Assembly: GCA_014584395.1 (NCBI GenBank)
Contig: JACTMY010000020.1
Coordinates: forward strand, 168,631-232,630
Reading direction: 5' to 3'
Length of the DNA: 64,000 nt
Origin: Planctomycetota bacterium
GTDB lineage: Bacteria > Planctomycetota > Planctomycetia > Gemmatales > HRBIN36
The notes below the pieces were generated by a model. It ran no database searches and was not told where the DNA came from. It saw only the letters and a program-made list of their open reading frames with translations. This document shows positions 43,517 to 53,240 of this stretch, piece by piece. Each line of letters opens with the position of its first letter. Position 1 is the stretch's first letter. Both the position numbers and the translations under genes were made by a program.

Positions 43517-45052
43517 ATGAGTAGCCCCGCTGATTCACCCACCCCCCGCTTGACCATGGTCCAATGGCTCATCGTCGTGATCGCGGCCATCGGATTCGCC
43601 TTTGACATCTACGAACTCTTGATGATGCAGTTCATCATGGCCCCGGCCGTGGCAGAATTGGCGGGCGTGACCGTGGGCACGCCGGAGTTCGACTATTGGC
43701 GGAAGATGCTGTTTTGGCTGCCCATGTTCATGGGGGGAGCGTTTGGTTTGGTGGGGGGCTATTTGACCGACTACCTGGGCCGCCGCCGGATGCTGGTCTG
43801 GAGCATCCTGTTGTATGCCTTCTCCGCCTTCTTCGCCGGGTTCAGCACGTCAATGACCATGTTGCTCATCCTCCGCTGCACGACGCTGATCGGCGTCTGC
43901 ATCGAATTCGTGGCGGCCGTCGCCTGGCTGGCGGAGTTGTTCCCCAACCCGAAGCAGCGCGAAGCCATGTTGGGCTATTCGCAGGCCTTCTCCTCGATCG
44001 GCGGGTTGATGGTGGCCGTGGTCTTCGGGTTGCTTACGCAAATCGCCCCGGACTTGCCCGCCATCGACATCCCGGGCTTTCTGCAAGGCTGGTTGGGGAC
44101 GATCGATCCCCTGGGGCAACACGCCGCGTGGCGTTACATGCTCATGTCCGGCGTCATTCCCGCATTACCGCTCATCATCGTCCGTCCCTTCCTGCCGGAG
44201 TCGCCCGTTTGGGAGCAGAAGCGCCGGGAGGGAACGCTCAAGCGGCCCAGTCTTCTGCAACTGTTTCAGGGGAACCTGCGCAAAACCACGATCGTGACCA
44301 CGCTGATGGTGGCCTGCAGCTACGGCGTCGCCCTGGGATGCATCCAGCAGGTGCCGCAAATGCTCACCCCGGTGCGCGAGCCTGGCCAACCCACCACCTA
44401 TCCGCTTCCCGAAGTCGAGCAAGCGGTGAAGGACGCCTTGGACAAGATCGACGCCGAGATCGCCCAGGTGAAGGCATCGAATCTCACCGAAGCGCAAAAG
44501 TCGGCCCAGATCGCCGACTTGAACAAGAAGAAAGCCCTGGCAGGTCGGCTGACGGTGCAGGGTCTGGCCAGCACGGCGGGCAAATATCAGGAAGTCGGCG
44601 GCCTCGTGGGCCGTTTCATCCTGGCCTACCTGGCCGTCATCATCGTGGGTCGCCGATTGCTGATTCGCCTGTTCCTGGTGCCCGGGTTGGTGGTCGCCCC
44701 GCTCGTCTTTGCCTGGGCGGCGGTGACGAGTCTCGATTACTTGAACTACGCGATTTTCATGCTCGGCTTGTTCACGGTCGCCCAATTCAGCTTCTGGGGC
44801 AATTACCTGCCGCGGGTTTATCCGACGCATTTGCGCGGGACCGGGGAAAGCTTCGCCGCCAACGTGGGCGGGAGGATTCTGGGGACCAGCGCGGTGCTGC
44901 TGACGACCGAGGTGCAGCATTTCTTCGATCCGGGTCTGCTCGCGCCGCATCGGCTGGCCTACGCCGCCGCCGCCGTCGCCTGCGGACTGTATGTGCTCAA
45001 CCTGCTGCTCTCCTGCTTCCTGCCCGAACCCCAGCAGGAGCTGAGCGACTAG
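43517..45052 (+). CDS. MFS transporter
   Basis: DIYELLMMQFIMAP...GGYLTDYLGRRRMLVWSILLYA...GVCIEFVAAVAWLAELFPNPKQREAMLGYSQAFSSIGGL; central inter-TM helical insert. Confidence 0.92.
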   Translation: MSSPADSPTPRLTMVQWLIVVIAAIGFAFDIYELLMMQFIMAPAVAELAGVTVGTPEFDYWRKMLFWLPMFMGGAFGLVGGYLTDYLGRRRMLVWSILLYAFSAFFAGFSTSMTMLLILRCTTLIGVCIEFVAAVAWLAELFPNPKQREAMLGYSQAFSSIGGLMVAVVFGLLTQIAPDLPAIDIPGFLQGWLGTIDPLGQHAAWRYMLMSGVIPALPLIIVRPFLPESPVWEQKRREGTLKRPSLLQLFQGNLRKTTIVTTLMVACSYGVALGCIQQVPQMLTPVREPGQPTTYPLPEVEQAVKDALDKIDAEIAQVKASNLTEAQKSAQIADLNKKKALAGRLTVQGLASTAGKYQEVGGLVGRFILAYLAVIIVGRRLLIRLFLVPGLVVAPLVFAWAAVTSLDYLNYAIFMLGLFTVAQFSFWGNYLPRVYPTHLRGTGESFAANVGGRILGTSAVLLTTEVQHFFDPGLLAPHRLAYAAAAVACGLYVLNLLLSCFLPEPQQELSD

Positions 45053-45108
45053 CGGCCCCCTGGCCGGCAATCCATGGCGGCAGCCAGAGCGGCCCGACAA
45101 ACGAAAGC

Positions 45109-45149
45109 CCCCCAGGGGTGCATGAAACCCCTGGGGGATAGCATTTTTT
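45109..45149 (+). terminator. rho-independent terminator
   Basis: CCCCCAGGGG-N9-CCCCTGGGGG-ATAGCATTTTTT. Confidence 0.85.
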
Positions 45150-45168
45150 GAATGGCGCAACCGCTCGG

Positions 45169-45633
45169 TTATTTGCTCGCCCGGGCGAGAACGAAATAGA
45201 AGGCGGCGTTGCCGGTCGTGGATTCGAACTTCGTCGGCCGTTCGCCGAAGGGGTTGTAGCACAGTTTCAACTCATCCCCCTTCAATTCGATGATCCCTGC
45301 CGCTTTGCCCTCCTTCACCGGGCCGTCCTTGATCTCCATGTCGATTTCGATGGGTGTCTTTTTAGTATTGAGCTTATAGCTCATGATGAACTTTTCCTCG
45401 GGACCCGCCGGGATGTGAATCTCATCCTTGGTGATCGTGATCTCGGAACTGAGGCGGTCCTTTTCGATCTCGTCCCCCATCTTGTGCCCTTGTTTGATCT
45501 TCCATTTGCCGACGAGTTTGGCGGCGTCGAAGGCGGCTTCCTTTTTCTCGTCCGGCTTCTTGTCGGCCTTATCGTCCGCCCAAAGGAAACCGCCGCAGCA
45601 GAACAAGCCGAGCAGCGTGATCGCCAATCGCAT
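45169..45633 (-). CDS. TIGR03067-type planctomycete exported protein
   Basis: Signal peptide MRLAITLLGLFCCGGFLWA; AAKLVGKWKIKQGHKMGDEIEKDRLSSEITITKDEI...IEIDMEIKDGP. Confidence 0.85.
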   Translation of the reverse strand: MRLAITLLGLFCCGGFLWADDKADKKPDEKKEAAFDAAKLVGKWKIKQGHKMGDEIEKDRLSSEITITKDEIHIPAGPEEKFIMSYKLNTKKTPIEIDMEIKDGPVKEGKAAGIIELKGDELKLCYNPFGERPTKFESTTGNAAFYFVLARASK

Positions 45634-45800
45634 CGTTGACTCCTTGACATGACCCATTGAGAGATGAACCCCATTGAACAGAAAGGTGGTCCCATTGTAA
45701 CGAAGCTTGGGACCAAGGCAAGCGTGCGGGGTTGTCTCATCTGGTCGGTTGCAGGAGATGCCGCGCATGGTCGGGGGCCTGGCCAATCCGGCCGGCGGCG

Positions 45801-46190
45801 TTACCGGCGATCCTTGTCCTTCTCCACCTTCTTCAACTCTTCATGCAGATAGGCGCCGCTCTTGTGCTCCTTGCCATTCTTGAAACGGATGAGATAAGGT
45901 TTGCCCGTGGTGGATGAGGCCGTGGCCACCTGATCGATGAACTCCTTGGCCGTCTTGATCTTCTCCTCGTTGGCTTCCCATTTGCCGCGAAGGAAACGGG
46001 CCGCGGTCTTGGCCTCGTATTCCTGGTCATTGCGGACGAACTTGGCGTCCTTGAGTTCCTCGACGTGCTTGATCAAGGCTTCGATCTTTTCCTTTTCCGT
46101 GAGCTTTTTGTCTTGAGCCTTGAGCATGGCGGGGCTGGAGAGAGAGAGCAGCCAGGCAAGGGCCAGGGGCGGGCAGAGGGTGGACAGCAT
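45801..46190 (-). CDS. DUF5329-like exported protein
   Basis: LTEKEKIEALIKHVEELKDAKFVRNDQEYEAKTAARFLRGKWEANEEKIKTAKEFIDQVATASSTTGKPYLIRF. Confidence 0.85.
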   Translation of the reverse strand: MLSTLCPPLALAWLLSLSSPAMLKAQDKKLTEKEKIEALIKHVEELKDAKFVRNDQEYEAKTAARFLRGKWEANEEKIKTAKEFIDQVATASSTTGKPYLIRFKNGKEHKSGAYLHEELKKVEKDKDRR

Positions 46191-46300
46191 GGCGGAGGCC
46201 TCCTCGAAGATGAACCTTCAACATTCACCCATGTTTACTGCCGCTGCTGCAGAGCGGTTTCAAGACCAAGCAGTCGGGCCGACCCGGCGACGGCAAGCCG

Positions 46301-46726
46301 CTATTCACTCGCTAGGCGCCGGCCGGCAAAACCCCAGAGGGTTGGCGGCGCGAGTTCCAGGCTGTTGCCCGCGGGATCGCGGAAATAAAGCGACGTCCCC
46401 CCTTCGGGCCAACGCACTTCCCTTTCGATCGGCACGCCGCATTGCTGCAGATGGGCGCGCCAGCCGGGCAGTTCATGCTCCTGTGCCAAAAAGGCCAAAT
46501 GCCCCGCGCCGGTGCAGCCATGCACGGGCACGTTCATGTCGTTGATGCGGGTTCTTTGGGGATTGAAGATCAGCACGACGCCGTCCCCGCAGCGCAGGGC
46601 AAAGCCGCGCCCGGCGGATAGCGACACGATCTCCAGGCCAAGCACGCGTTGATAGAAAGCGGCCGCGGCTTCGAGGTCTTCGGCATAAAGGCACGCTTCA
46701 AAAATTTGTCGAGCACGCATGGCCAT
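46301..46726 (-). CDS. VOC/glyoxalase family protein
   Basis: IFEACLYAEDLEAAAAFYQRVLGLEIV...GAGHLAFLA...TSLYFRDPAGNSLELA. Confidence 0.94.
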   Translation of the reverse strand: MAMRARQIFEACLYAEDLEAAAAFYQRVLGLEIVSLSAGRGFALRCGDGVVLIFNPQRTRINDMNVPVHGCTGAGHLAFLAQEHELPGWRAHLQQCGVPIEREVRWPEGGTSLYFRDPAGNSLELAPPTLWGFAGRRLASE

Positions 46727-46767
46727 GACTCACTGATCGACTGCCGAAATAAACGCGGCGCGAGCGT

Positions 46768-47346
46768 TCAAGGATCCAGGTCCACGGCGGCGAATTTCTG
46801 ACCCGCGTCGGTGACGCGCGAATGGTCGGAACCCCAAAACGCTTTCGACATCTGGTTGTATTCCTCCAGCGTTCGCCGGCGCGCCGCGGCCTCCTGGGGC
46901 AGTTCGACCAAAAGGGCGGCGCAAAGGTTCACCTTGATGGTCTCGTCGGCTGGCGTGTAGAGGCAATAAACCTTCCTGGCCCCCGCCTGGTAGAGCCGAT
47001 CGACCAACTCCAAGGTTTGTTTCTTGCTCGTTTTCCACATGGCGTTGCGCGGGTGCTTGGGATCGAGCCAATCCCTGGCCTCGGCGGCGCGCTCGTCGAT
47101 CACTTCGCCATCCTCATCCTTCATGACCACCCCGGCAAGGATGTTCTCATAGCGCTGGTCCGCTTCCAAGAATTCCTGCCGCCTTTTCTGCTGCTCCCTG
47201 GGCGCGGGCGGCCGCGCGGGCCGATCGTCCGCATCGTTTGCCGCATCACCCTGGGCGGCTTCGTCGAATGTCACCTTTCGGTTGCAGCCGCTGGGCAGCA
47301 TGAACACGCAGGCGATCAAAAGCAACCAGGCCAGCCGGCAAACCAT
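46768..47346 (-). CDS. hypothetical lipoprotein
   Basis: Lipobox MLPSGCNRK after a hydrophobic leader; no recognised domain. Confidence 0.65.
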   Translation of the reverse strand: MVCRLAWLLLIACVFMLPSGCNRKVTFDEAAQGDAANDADDRPARPPAPREQQKRRQEFLEADQRYENILAGVVMKDEDGEVIDERAAEARDWLDPKHPRNAMWKTSKKQTLELVDRLYQAGARKVYCLYTPADETIKVNLCAALLVELPQEAAARRRTLEEYNQMSKAFWGSDHSRVTDAGQKFAAVDLDP

Positions 47347-47464
47347 GTCAACATCTCTGATGACGACTTCAAGGATGATGCCCCCCGTCCAGCGGGGCGC
47401 GGAACCATGAGCCTCCGCACTCCAAGCACGATGCTACCAGAAATGGGCCGCGGTGAGCCGTGGA

Positions 47465-47500
47465 AAAAAGAAAAACCGGGATCGCCAAAGAGACCCCGGG
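47465..47500 (-). terminator. terminator downstream of RNase E/G gene
   Basis: Minus strand CCGGGGTC...GATCCCGGTTTTTCTTTTTTCC. Confidence 0.6.
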
Positions 47501-47533
47501 TGCGGTGGTGAATGTTGAGAAGGATCGGCTGCC

Positions 47534-50323
47534 TCAGGAATGGCCGGACTGCCTCGAGCCGCGGTGCGTTCGGGGCCGAGGCTCCAAGATTTCCTGCTCC
47601 TGAATGCGAATGTCGCCGCCGAGGTGGTCTTGGCATTCGACTTCCAGCATCTCGGGCTGGGCGTGCGGGACGCCCAGAATGGTCACCTGCAATTTCCCTG
47701 CTTCCTCCAGCTCGGCGATCTCCCGGCGCTTGCGATTGAGCAAGTACTGCGCCACCGCGTCGGCGACGCGCACCTGGACGCGGGCGATGCCGGTGCGATG
47801 GACGGCCAGGTGCAGGAGCCGCATGACCTCGATGCTCATGCTTTCGCTGGTCTTGACCTGGCCAGAGCCGCCGCAGGAGGGGCAATCTTGCAGGCTGCTG
47901 CGTTCGAGGGAGGGGCGAATCCGCTGCCGGGTCATCTCGATGATGCCGAACTGGGACATGCGGAGCGGCTTGGTGCGGGCGCGGTCGCGGCGGATGGCGT
48001 CGCGGAGGGTGCGCTCGACGTCGCGGCGATGGCGTTCCTCGCGCATGTCGATGAAGTCGATGACGATGACGCCGCCCAGGTCGCGGAGCCGAAGCTGCCG
48101 GGCGATCTCCCGAGCCGCCGCCAAGTTGACGCGATAGGCGGTTTCCTCGGCGTCGTTGTCGACGCGGTGGTTGCCGCTGTTGACGTCGATGGCCACGAGG
48201 GCTTCGGTCTGATCGATGACGATGGAGCCGCCGCCGGGCAGCGGGATGCGCCGCTGCTGGATGCGGTTAATCTCCTTTTCCAGGCCGAAGCGGTGAAAAA
48301 GCGGCTCCGAGCCGGTGTCGAGATGGAGCCGATCCACGTAGCGCGGCATGACGAACTGGAGAAACTCCTTGGCGTGTTCATGGGCCTTGGGTTCGTCGAC
48401 GTAAATCGCTTCGATGTCGCTCGAGAACACGTCGCGGATAGTGCGGGTGATCATGTCGCTTTCTTGATAGATCATCGACGGCCCGCGGGTCTTGCGGATG
48501 CGGCGGACGATGACGTTCCACAGCCGGGTGAGATAATGCAGATCGCGCAGCAGTTCCTTCTTGGTGCGGTCGACGCCGGCGGTGCGGATGATGAAGCCCA
48601 ACCCCTTGGGCGGCTTGAGTTCGCGCAGCAGGTCCCGGAGCCGATAACGCTGATCTTCGTCCTGGATTTTTCGCGACACGCCGATGCGGTTGAGTCCCGG
48701 CATCAGGACGAGATAGCGCCCTGGGATGCTGATATAGGTGGACAGGGTCGGCCCCTTGGTGCCGATGCCTTCCTTGATAACCTGGACCAGAACTTCCTGG
48801 CCCCGGCGGAAAATTTCCTGGATGGGCGGCTTCTGCCGCATCAGGGCGGGGCGCGGCGAGCGCCGTCCCCGCGGCCGTTGATTCCAAGTCGAGCCGGCTT
48901 CTTCCTCGGGCCCTTCCCCTTCGTCCATTTCGCGGGAGCGCCAGCCGCGGTTTGATGGCCGGTCGCCGGCATCGTCGTCCATCAACTCCTCGGCCATCCG
49001 GGGAGGAATGGCGTCCGTGGTGAAAGGCTCCGTGCCGCCATTGCGTTCGCGCGGGGCATCGGTTTGATGGGAGGCCGGCCGGTTGCGAGGGTCGCGGCGG
49101 TCCGGCTCGCGGTCGCGGCGCCGCCGATGGTCCCGGCGGGGACGGTGCGGTCCCGGCTGCGGTTCGCTGTAATCCGGCACCACCTCGGCTTCATCCATGA
49201 CCGGAGGCGCCGGCCTTTCCGAAAACGAGAAGGCTGGGGTCTCGGCTGCGCCGCCGGGAGGGGGTTCGGCCGTTTCCGGGGTCCAACTGATTGCCCGGTC
49301 CACGGGGGCCAGCGACACGACCTGGGACGGCGGCGGCGCGGGCGGCGGGGGCGGTTCCAGGTCGCCCAGAACGGAGCGGCCAAAGCTGGAATAGTCGATG
49401 AATTGGCTGCTCTTGCCCGTGTCGATCACGGGCAGCGGCTCCGCCGGGGTTTCGGGCGGCAGACCGGCATAGTCGGCGGCTTCCTCGGTGCGGCGCTCGG
49501 CGGAGGGCATCGCCGGGGCCGGTGAACGCCGCGGCCGCGGCCGGGGCGGAGGCAAATCATCAAACTCCTCGGCCGTCACCGGCATGGACAGTTCGAGACT
49601 GGTCGTGATTTCCGTTCCAGGCGGCAGCGCCTCTTCGGCCTCCGGCAAAACGTCGTATTCCCGCGGCTCTTGATGGCGCGGTCGGCCGCGCTCCCGGTCG
49701 CTGCGGCCGCCTCGACCGCCTCGGCGACCGCGCCGGCCGCCGCCGCGCCGGCCGCGCCCCTCGTCGCGCCGGTCTTCATCCCGGCGGCGCTCCTCGCCGC
49801 GCGGCAGGGGCGGTCGGCGCTCCGTGATCGCGTCGGGCGGCCGTTCTTCGGGGAAGGTCTCGGCGTCGGCCAGAGCATCTTCTGCTAGCGTCTCTTCCGC
49901 CTCCGGGGCCAGAGGCTCGGCCCCGTCGCCTTCCTCCTCGGCGCGGGCGTTGGCGTCGGCGGTTTCCGGTTCCTCGTTGTCTTCCTCATCCAGCAAATCA
50001 TCGGGACCGGGGACGTCGGGCACCTCGGGCAGTTCGAGGATGTCGATCAAATCATCCCGGCCGCGGCCCGAACGCTGGCTGTAGTAGTGTGGATCGACGT
50101 CGGAAACGTGCAGGAAGCCGTTGCGGCCCACGCCAAAGTCCACGAAGGCCGCCTGGATGCTCGGTTCGATGTTGACAATGCGGCCGCGGTAGATGTTGCC
50201 GACGTAGCTTTCCTGGCTGGTGCGTTCGAGATACAACTCCTCGAGCAGGCCGTTTTCGACAATGGCGATGCGGCACTCCTCCGGCTGCAATACGTTGATG
50301 AGCATTTCTTTTTTCTTGGCCAT
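47534..50323 (-). CDS. rne: ribonuclease E/G family protein with large disordered insertion
   Basis: EELYLERTSQESYVGNIYRGRIVNIEPSIQAAFVDFGVGRNGFLHVSDV...GLGFIIRTAG...IDVNSGNHR...GGVIVIDFIDMREERHRRDVERTL...CPSCGGSGQV. Confidence 0.93.
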   Translation of the reverse strand: MAKKKEMLINVLQPEECRIAIVENGLLEELYLERTSQESYVGNIYRGRIVNIEPSIQAAFVDFGVGRNGFLHVSDVDPHYYSQRSGRGRDDLIDILELPEVPDVPGPDDLLDEEDNEEPETADANARAEEEGDGAEPLAPEAEETLAEDALADAETFPEERPPDAITERRPPLPRGEERRRDEDRRDEGRGRRGGGRRGRRGGRGGRSDRERGRPRHQEPREYDVLPEAEEALPPGTEITTSLELSMPVTAEEFDDLPPPRPRPRRSPAPAMPSAERRTEEAADYAGLPPETPAEPLPVIDTGKSSQFIDYSSFGRSVLGDLEPPPPPAPPPSQVVSLAPVDRAISWTPETAEPPPGGAAETPAFSFSERPAPPVMDEAEVVPDYSEPQPGPHRPRRDHRRRRDREPDRRDPRNRPASHQTDAPRERNGGTEPFTTDAIPPRMAEELMDDDAGDRPSNRGWRSREMDEGEGPEEEAGSTWNQRPRGRRSPRPALMRQKPPIQEIFRRGQEVLVQVIKEGIGTKGPTLSTYISIPGRYLVLMPGLNRIGVSRKIQDEDQRYRLRDLLRELKPPKGLGFIIRTAGVDRTKKELLRDLHYLTRLWNVIVRRIRKTRGPSMIYQESDMITRTIRDVFSSDIEAIYVDEPKAHEHAKEFLQFVMPRYVDRLHLDTGSEPLFHRFGLEKEINRIQQRRIPLPGGGSIVIDQTEALVAIDVNSGNHRVDNDAEETAYRVNLAAAREIARQLRLRDLGGVIVIDFIDMREERHRRDVERTLRDAIRRDRARTKPLRMSQFGIIEMTRQRIRPSLERSSLQDCPSCGGSGQVKTSESMSIEVMRLLHLAVHRTGIARVQVRVADAVAQYLLNRKRREIAELEEAGKLQVTILGVPHAQPEMLEVECQDHLGGDIRIQEQEILEPRPRTHRGSRQSGHS

Positions 50324-50354
50324 TATTCATCCTTCATGAGCAAATGGGTCTGTT

Positions 50355-51179
50355 TTACGGGTTGACCGCGATCGGCTCCGCCTCGACCGGCATCGGGGAG
50401 GCGGACGCGGGATCGGCCGGCAGTTCCTTGAGAAACAAATGGGTGCGCTCCAGGAGGGCTTCCCCCTGGAGAAAGTGTTCGTGCCATCCCAAGAGGCGCA
50501 GGACCTCTTCGGGTCGTGCTGTGCCCGCGGGGGTGACGGTGCATTCCAGGTAAAGGGTCCGCCCATCCCGCCACAGGGCCTTGAGGGAAGGCCGCAGATC
50601 GAACCGCTTGACGCCATGGCGGGGTTCCGGAGCGGCGCCGACCGGCATGGCGGGCCGTTGATCCAAGCGCTCCTCGGCCGGCTCGGCCGCGGCGGCGGGG
50701 AGATGGCGGTCCTTGGGCCGATCCACCCACGCGGACTCGGCTTCCAAGAGCGTTCGGATGGCGCGGTCCACGGTGCCGAGCGCCTCCTCGGGAAGCGGGC
50801 CAAAGCGGTACTGCAAGCCGATGACCTGGGGCGCGCGCCGGGACGACCGGCGCTCGACGGCGAAAAACGGCAATTCCGGAGACGGACTGGCGGCCTGAAG
50901 CTGCTGCAGCACGGCCGCGGGGTCGAGATCGCCGTCGAATTCGATGTCGACGATTTCCTCCCAACCGACAATGCCCAGGCTCAGGGCGTTGCCGAAGGTG
51001 ATTTTGGGCTTGGGGTGAAACCCTTCGGTGGAGCGGAAGGGCAAAGCGGCGCGGCGGAGCATGCGTTCGACGAGGCGCATCAGGTCATGATGGCTCAGGA
51101 AGCGCAAGTCGCCGAGCTTGCGAAAACGAAATCGAAGATAAGTCCAATCGTTCGCTGGGGTCACGGACGCTGCTTTCAA
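50355..51179 (-). CDS. TIGR03936/DUF2344 family radical-SAM-associated protein (TTG start)
   Basis: LRFRFRKLGDLRFLSHHDLMRLVERMLRRAALPFRSTEGFHPKPKITFGNALSLGIVGWEEIVDIEFDG. Confidence 0.92.
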   Translation of the reverse strand: MKAASVTPANDWTYLRFRFRKLGDLRFLSHHDLMRLVERMLRRAALPFRSTEGFHPKPKITFGNALSLGIVGWEEIVDIEFDGDLDPAAVLQQLQAASPSPELPFFAVERRSSRRAPQVIGLQYRFGPLPEEALGTVDRAIRTLLEAESAWVDRPKDRHLPAAAAEPAEERLDQRPAMPVGAAPEPRHGVKRFDLRPSLKALWRDGRTLYLECTVTPAGTARPEEVLRLLGWHEHFLQGEALLERTHLFLKELPADPASASPMPVEAEPIAVNP

Positions 51180-51331
51180 AGCTGCGCCGCGTCGTCGAGG
51201 AGCCGGTCGTCGATGAAAGCCAGTCGGCGGGGACCTGGCGGTGCGGCCCGTCCCTTCGCGTGGGCGGGATAGGCCAGGCCGTCTACCTGAACCCGTTGTC
51301 GCACCGACGCCGTGCCGGTCGACTGCTTCAT
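51176..51331 (-). CDS. small 51-aa ORF, stop/start-coupled to DUF2344 gene
   Basis: Hand translation MKQSTGTASVRQRVQVDGLAYPAHAKGRAAPPGPRRLAFIDDRLLDDAAQL*; TGA overlaps the downstream TTG start (TTGA). Confidence 0.5.
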   Translation of the reverse strand: MKQSTGTASVRQRVQVDGLAYPAHAKGRAAPPGPRRLAFIDDRLLDDAAQL

Positions 51332-51433
51332 CGTGTGTCTCCTCGCTGCCGGGGTCGGCTGAGCGATGCCATGAGGAAAAGCGCGGGGCAGGCAGCTCTT
51401 CTGGCGCCAGGCCCGGCGAGCCTCAAGTCATCG

Positions 51434-53185
51434 TCATGGGTCCATCGACTCCGGGATCACGCGGCGTAATTGTTCTCGCAAATAGTTATTGACGTCCCGG
51501 GCGGTCACCATTTCGAGCGCCACGGAGGCCACCTGTTGAGCGTCGGTCGCGGAGATCAGGCGTATCGTGCGCTTGACCTCCGGGAGATTATGCGGCGTGG
51601 CGGACAAGCTTCGCAAGCCCATCCCGACCAGGAGCATGGCGTACATCGGATCGCCGCTCATCTCGCCGCAAACATTGACTTCCACGTCGTTTTTCCGAGC
51701 CGCGACGACCACCCGCTCGATCAGCCGCAGCACGGCGGGGTCGCCCGCGTTGTAAATATCGGCCACGTTTTCGTTCGTGCGGTCCGCGGCCAGGGTGTAT
51801 TGGATCAAATCATTCGTGCCCAGCGAAAAGAAATCGACTTCCTTCGCCAGCACGTCGGCCATGATCGCGGCCGAGGGTACTTCCACCATCGTACCAATCG
51901 GAATGTCTTTTTGGAAGGCGATTCCTTGATCTTCCAAATCTTCCATGACGTCGGTCAGGATCATGCGGCATTCGCGCAGCTCCCGGATCGAGCTGACCAT
52001 CGGGAACATGATCTTGACATGGCCGAAAGCACTGGCCCTTAAGATCGCTCGAATTTGCGTCTTGAACAGGGACAGATTTTGCAGGCAGATGCGGATGCTG
52101 CGGACGCCCAGGAAGGGATTCCGTTCGGTTTGCGCGGGGTCGATGACGGAGGAAAACTTATCCGCCCCCAGGTCCAGGGTCCGAATGGTCACGGGCCGGG
52201 GCGCCATTTGCGTGACCACCTGATAATAGGCGTTGAAATGCTCTTCCTCGGTCGGGTCCTCGGGCTTGCCCAAGTAGAGAAACTCCGTCCGGTACAGGCC
52301 GATCCCCTCGCCGCCCCGCTCCAGGCAATGGACCGTTTCCGTGGGGAACTCGATGTTGCCCAGGAGCTGGACGCGGACGCCGTCCTTGGTGACGGCCGGG
52401 AGGTCCTTCAATTTGGCCAGGTCCAATTCGAAGGATTCAAAGGAGCGGCGGGCCTGTTCGTACTTGACCCGGGTTTCCGCGTCGGGATTGATGATCAGGG
52501 TGCCCTTGGTCCCGTCGATGATGACCTCGTCGCCGCCGGAGACTTCGTTGAGGAAGCGGCCGATGCCGACAACGGCGGGGATTTCAAGGACGTTGGCCAT
52601 GATCGCGGTATGGCTGGTGCGGCCGCCGACCTCGGTGGCGAAGCCCAGGATGTGTTCCCGGTCCAACTCGGCGGTTTCGCTGGGCGTAAGGTCGTGGGCC
52701 AGGAGGATGACCTTGCTCCGCAGGCGGTGAAGCGGCTCGGAGCGATGGCCGAGCAGATGCCTCAAGATGCGCCGCTCCAGGTCGTTCATGTCGGTGATGC
52801 GGGCGGCGAAGTATTCCTGATGCTTCAGGTTTTCCAGCTTCTGGCGGCGGCGGCGAATGACCAGGCTCACGGCGTATTCGGCCGTGTAATGCTGATCGCG
52901 GATGAGCGATTCGATCTCGCCGCGGAGCTTGGCGTCCTCGATCATCAAGGCATGGGCGTGGAAAACGGCGCCGATTTCCTTGCCGACTTCCTCGGTCAAT
53001 TCCTGCTCGACGAGCCGGGCTTCCAGGGCGGCGTCCTGCAAAGCGGTGCGCACGCGGTCGATTTCGTGGGGGTAGCTGCCTTCCTGAATGAAGCGATCCG
53101 GGATGCTGAAGGACTCAGTATCCAGAATAAAGGCGGGACCGAGGACCACGCCGGGGGAAACGGGGATTCCTTGCTTGATTTCCAT
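51434..53185 (-). CDS. ptsI: phosphoenolpyruvate-protein phosphotransferase (EI)
   Basis: ILGFATEVGGRTSHTAIMANVLEIPAVVG (active His), GIGLYRTEFLYL, FFSLGTNDLIQYTLAADRTNENVA, VCGEMSGDP. Confidence 0.97.
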   Translation of the reverse strand: MEIKQGIPVSPGVVLGPAFILDTESFSIPDRFIQEGSYPHEIDRVRTALQDAALEARLVEQELTEEVGKEIGAVFHAHALMIEDAKLRGEIESLIRDQHYTAEYAVSLVIRRRRQKLENLKHQEYFAARITDMNDLERRILRHLLGHRSEPLHRLRSKVILLAHDLTPSETAELDREHILGFATEVGGRTSHTAIMANVLEIPAVVGIGRFLNEVSGGDEVIIDGTKGTLIINPDAETRVKYEQARRSFESFELDLAKLKDLPAVTKDGVRVQLLGNIEFPTETVHCLERGGEGIGLYRTEFLYLGKPEDPTEEEHFNAYYQVVTQMAPRPVTIRTLDLGADKFSSVIDPAQTERNPFLGVRSIRICLQNLSLFKTQIRAILRASAFGHVKIMFPMVSSIRELRECRMILTDVMEDLEDQGIAFQKDIPIGTMVEVPSAAIMADVLAKEVDFFSLGTNDLIQYTLAADRTNENVADIYNAGDPAVLRLIERVVVAARKNDVEVNVCGEMSGDPMYAMLLVGMGLRSLSATPHNLPEVKRTIRLISATDAQQVASVALEMVTARDVNNYLREQLRRVIPESMDP

Positions 53186-53240
53186 TCCAATCCACTATGC
53201 CAAAAAAGCGAACGAACGCGGTCCCTGGTTCAGCGGCCGA

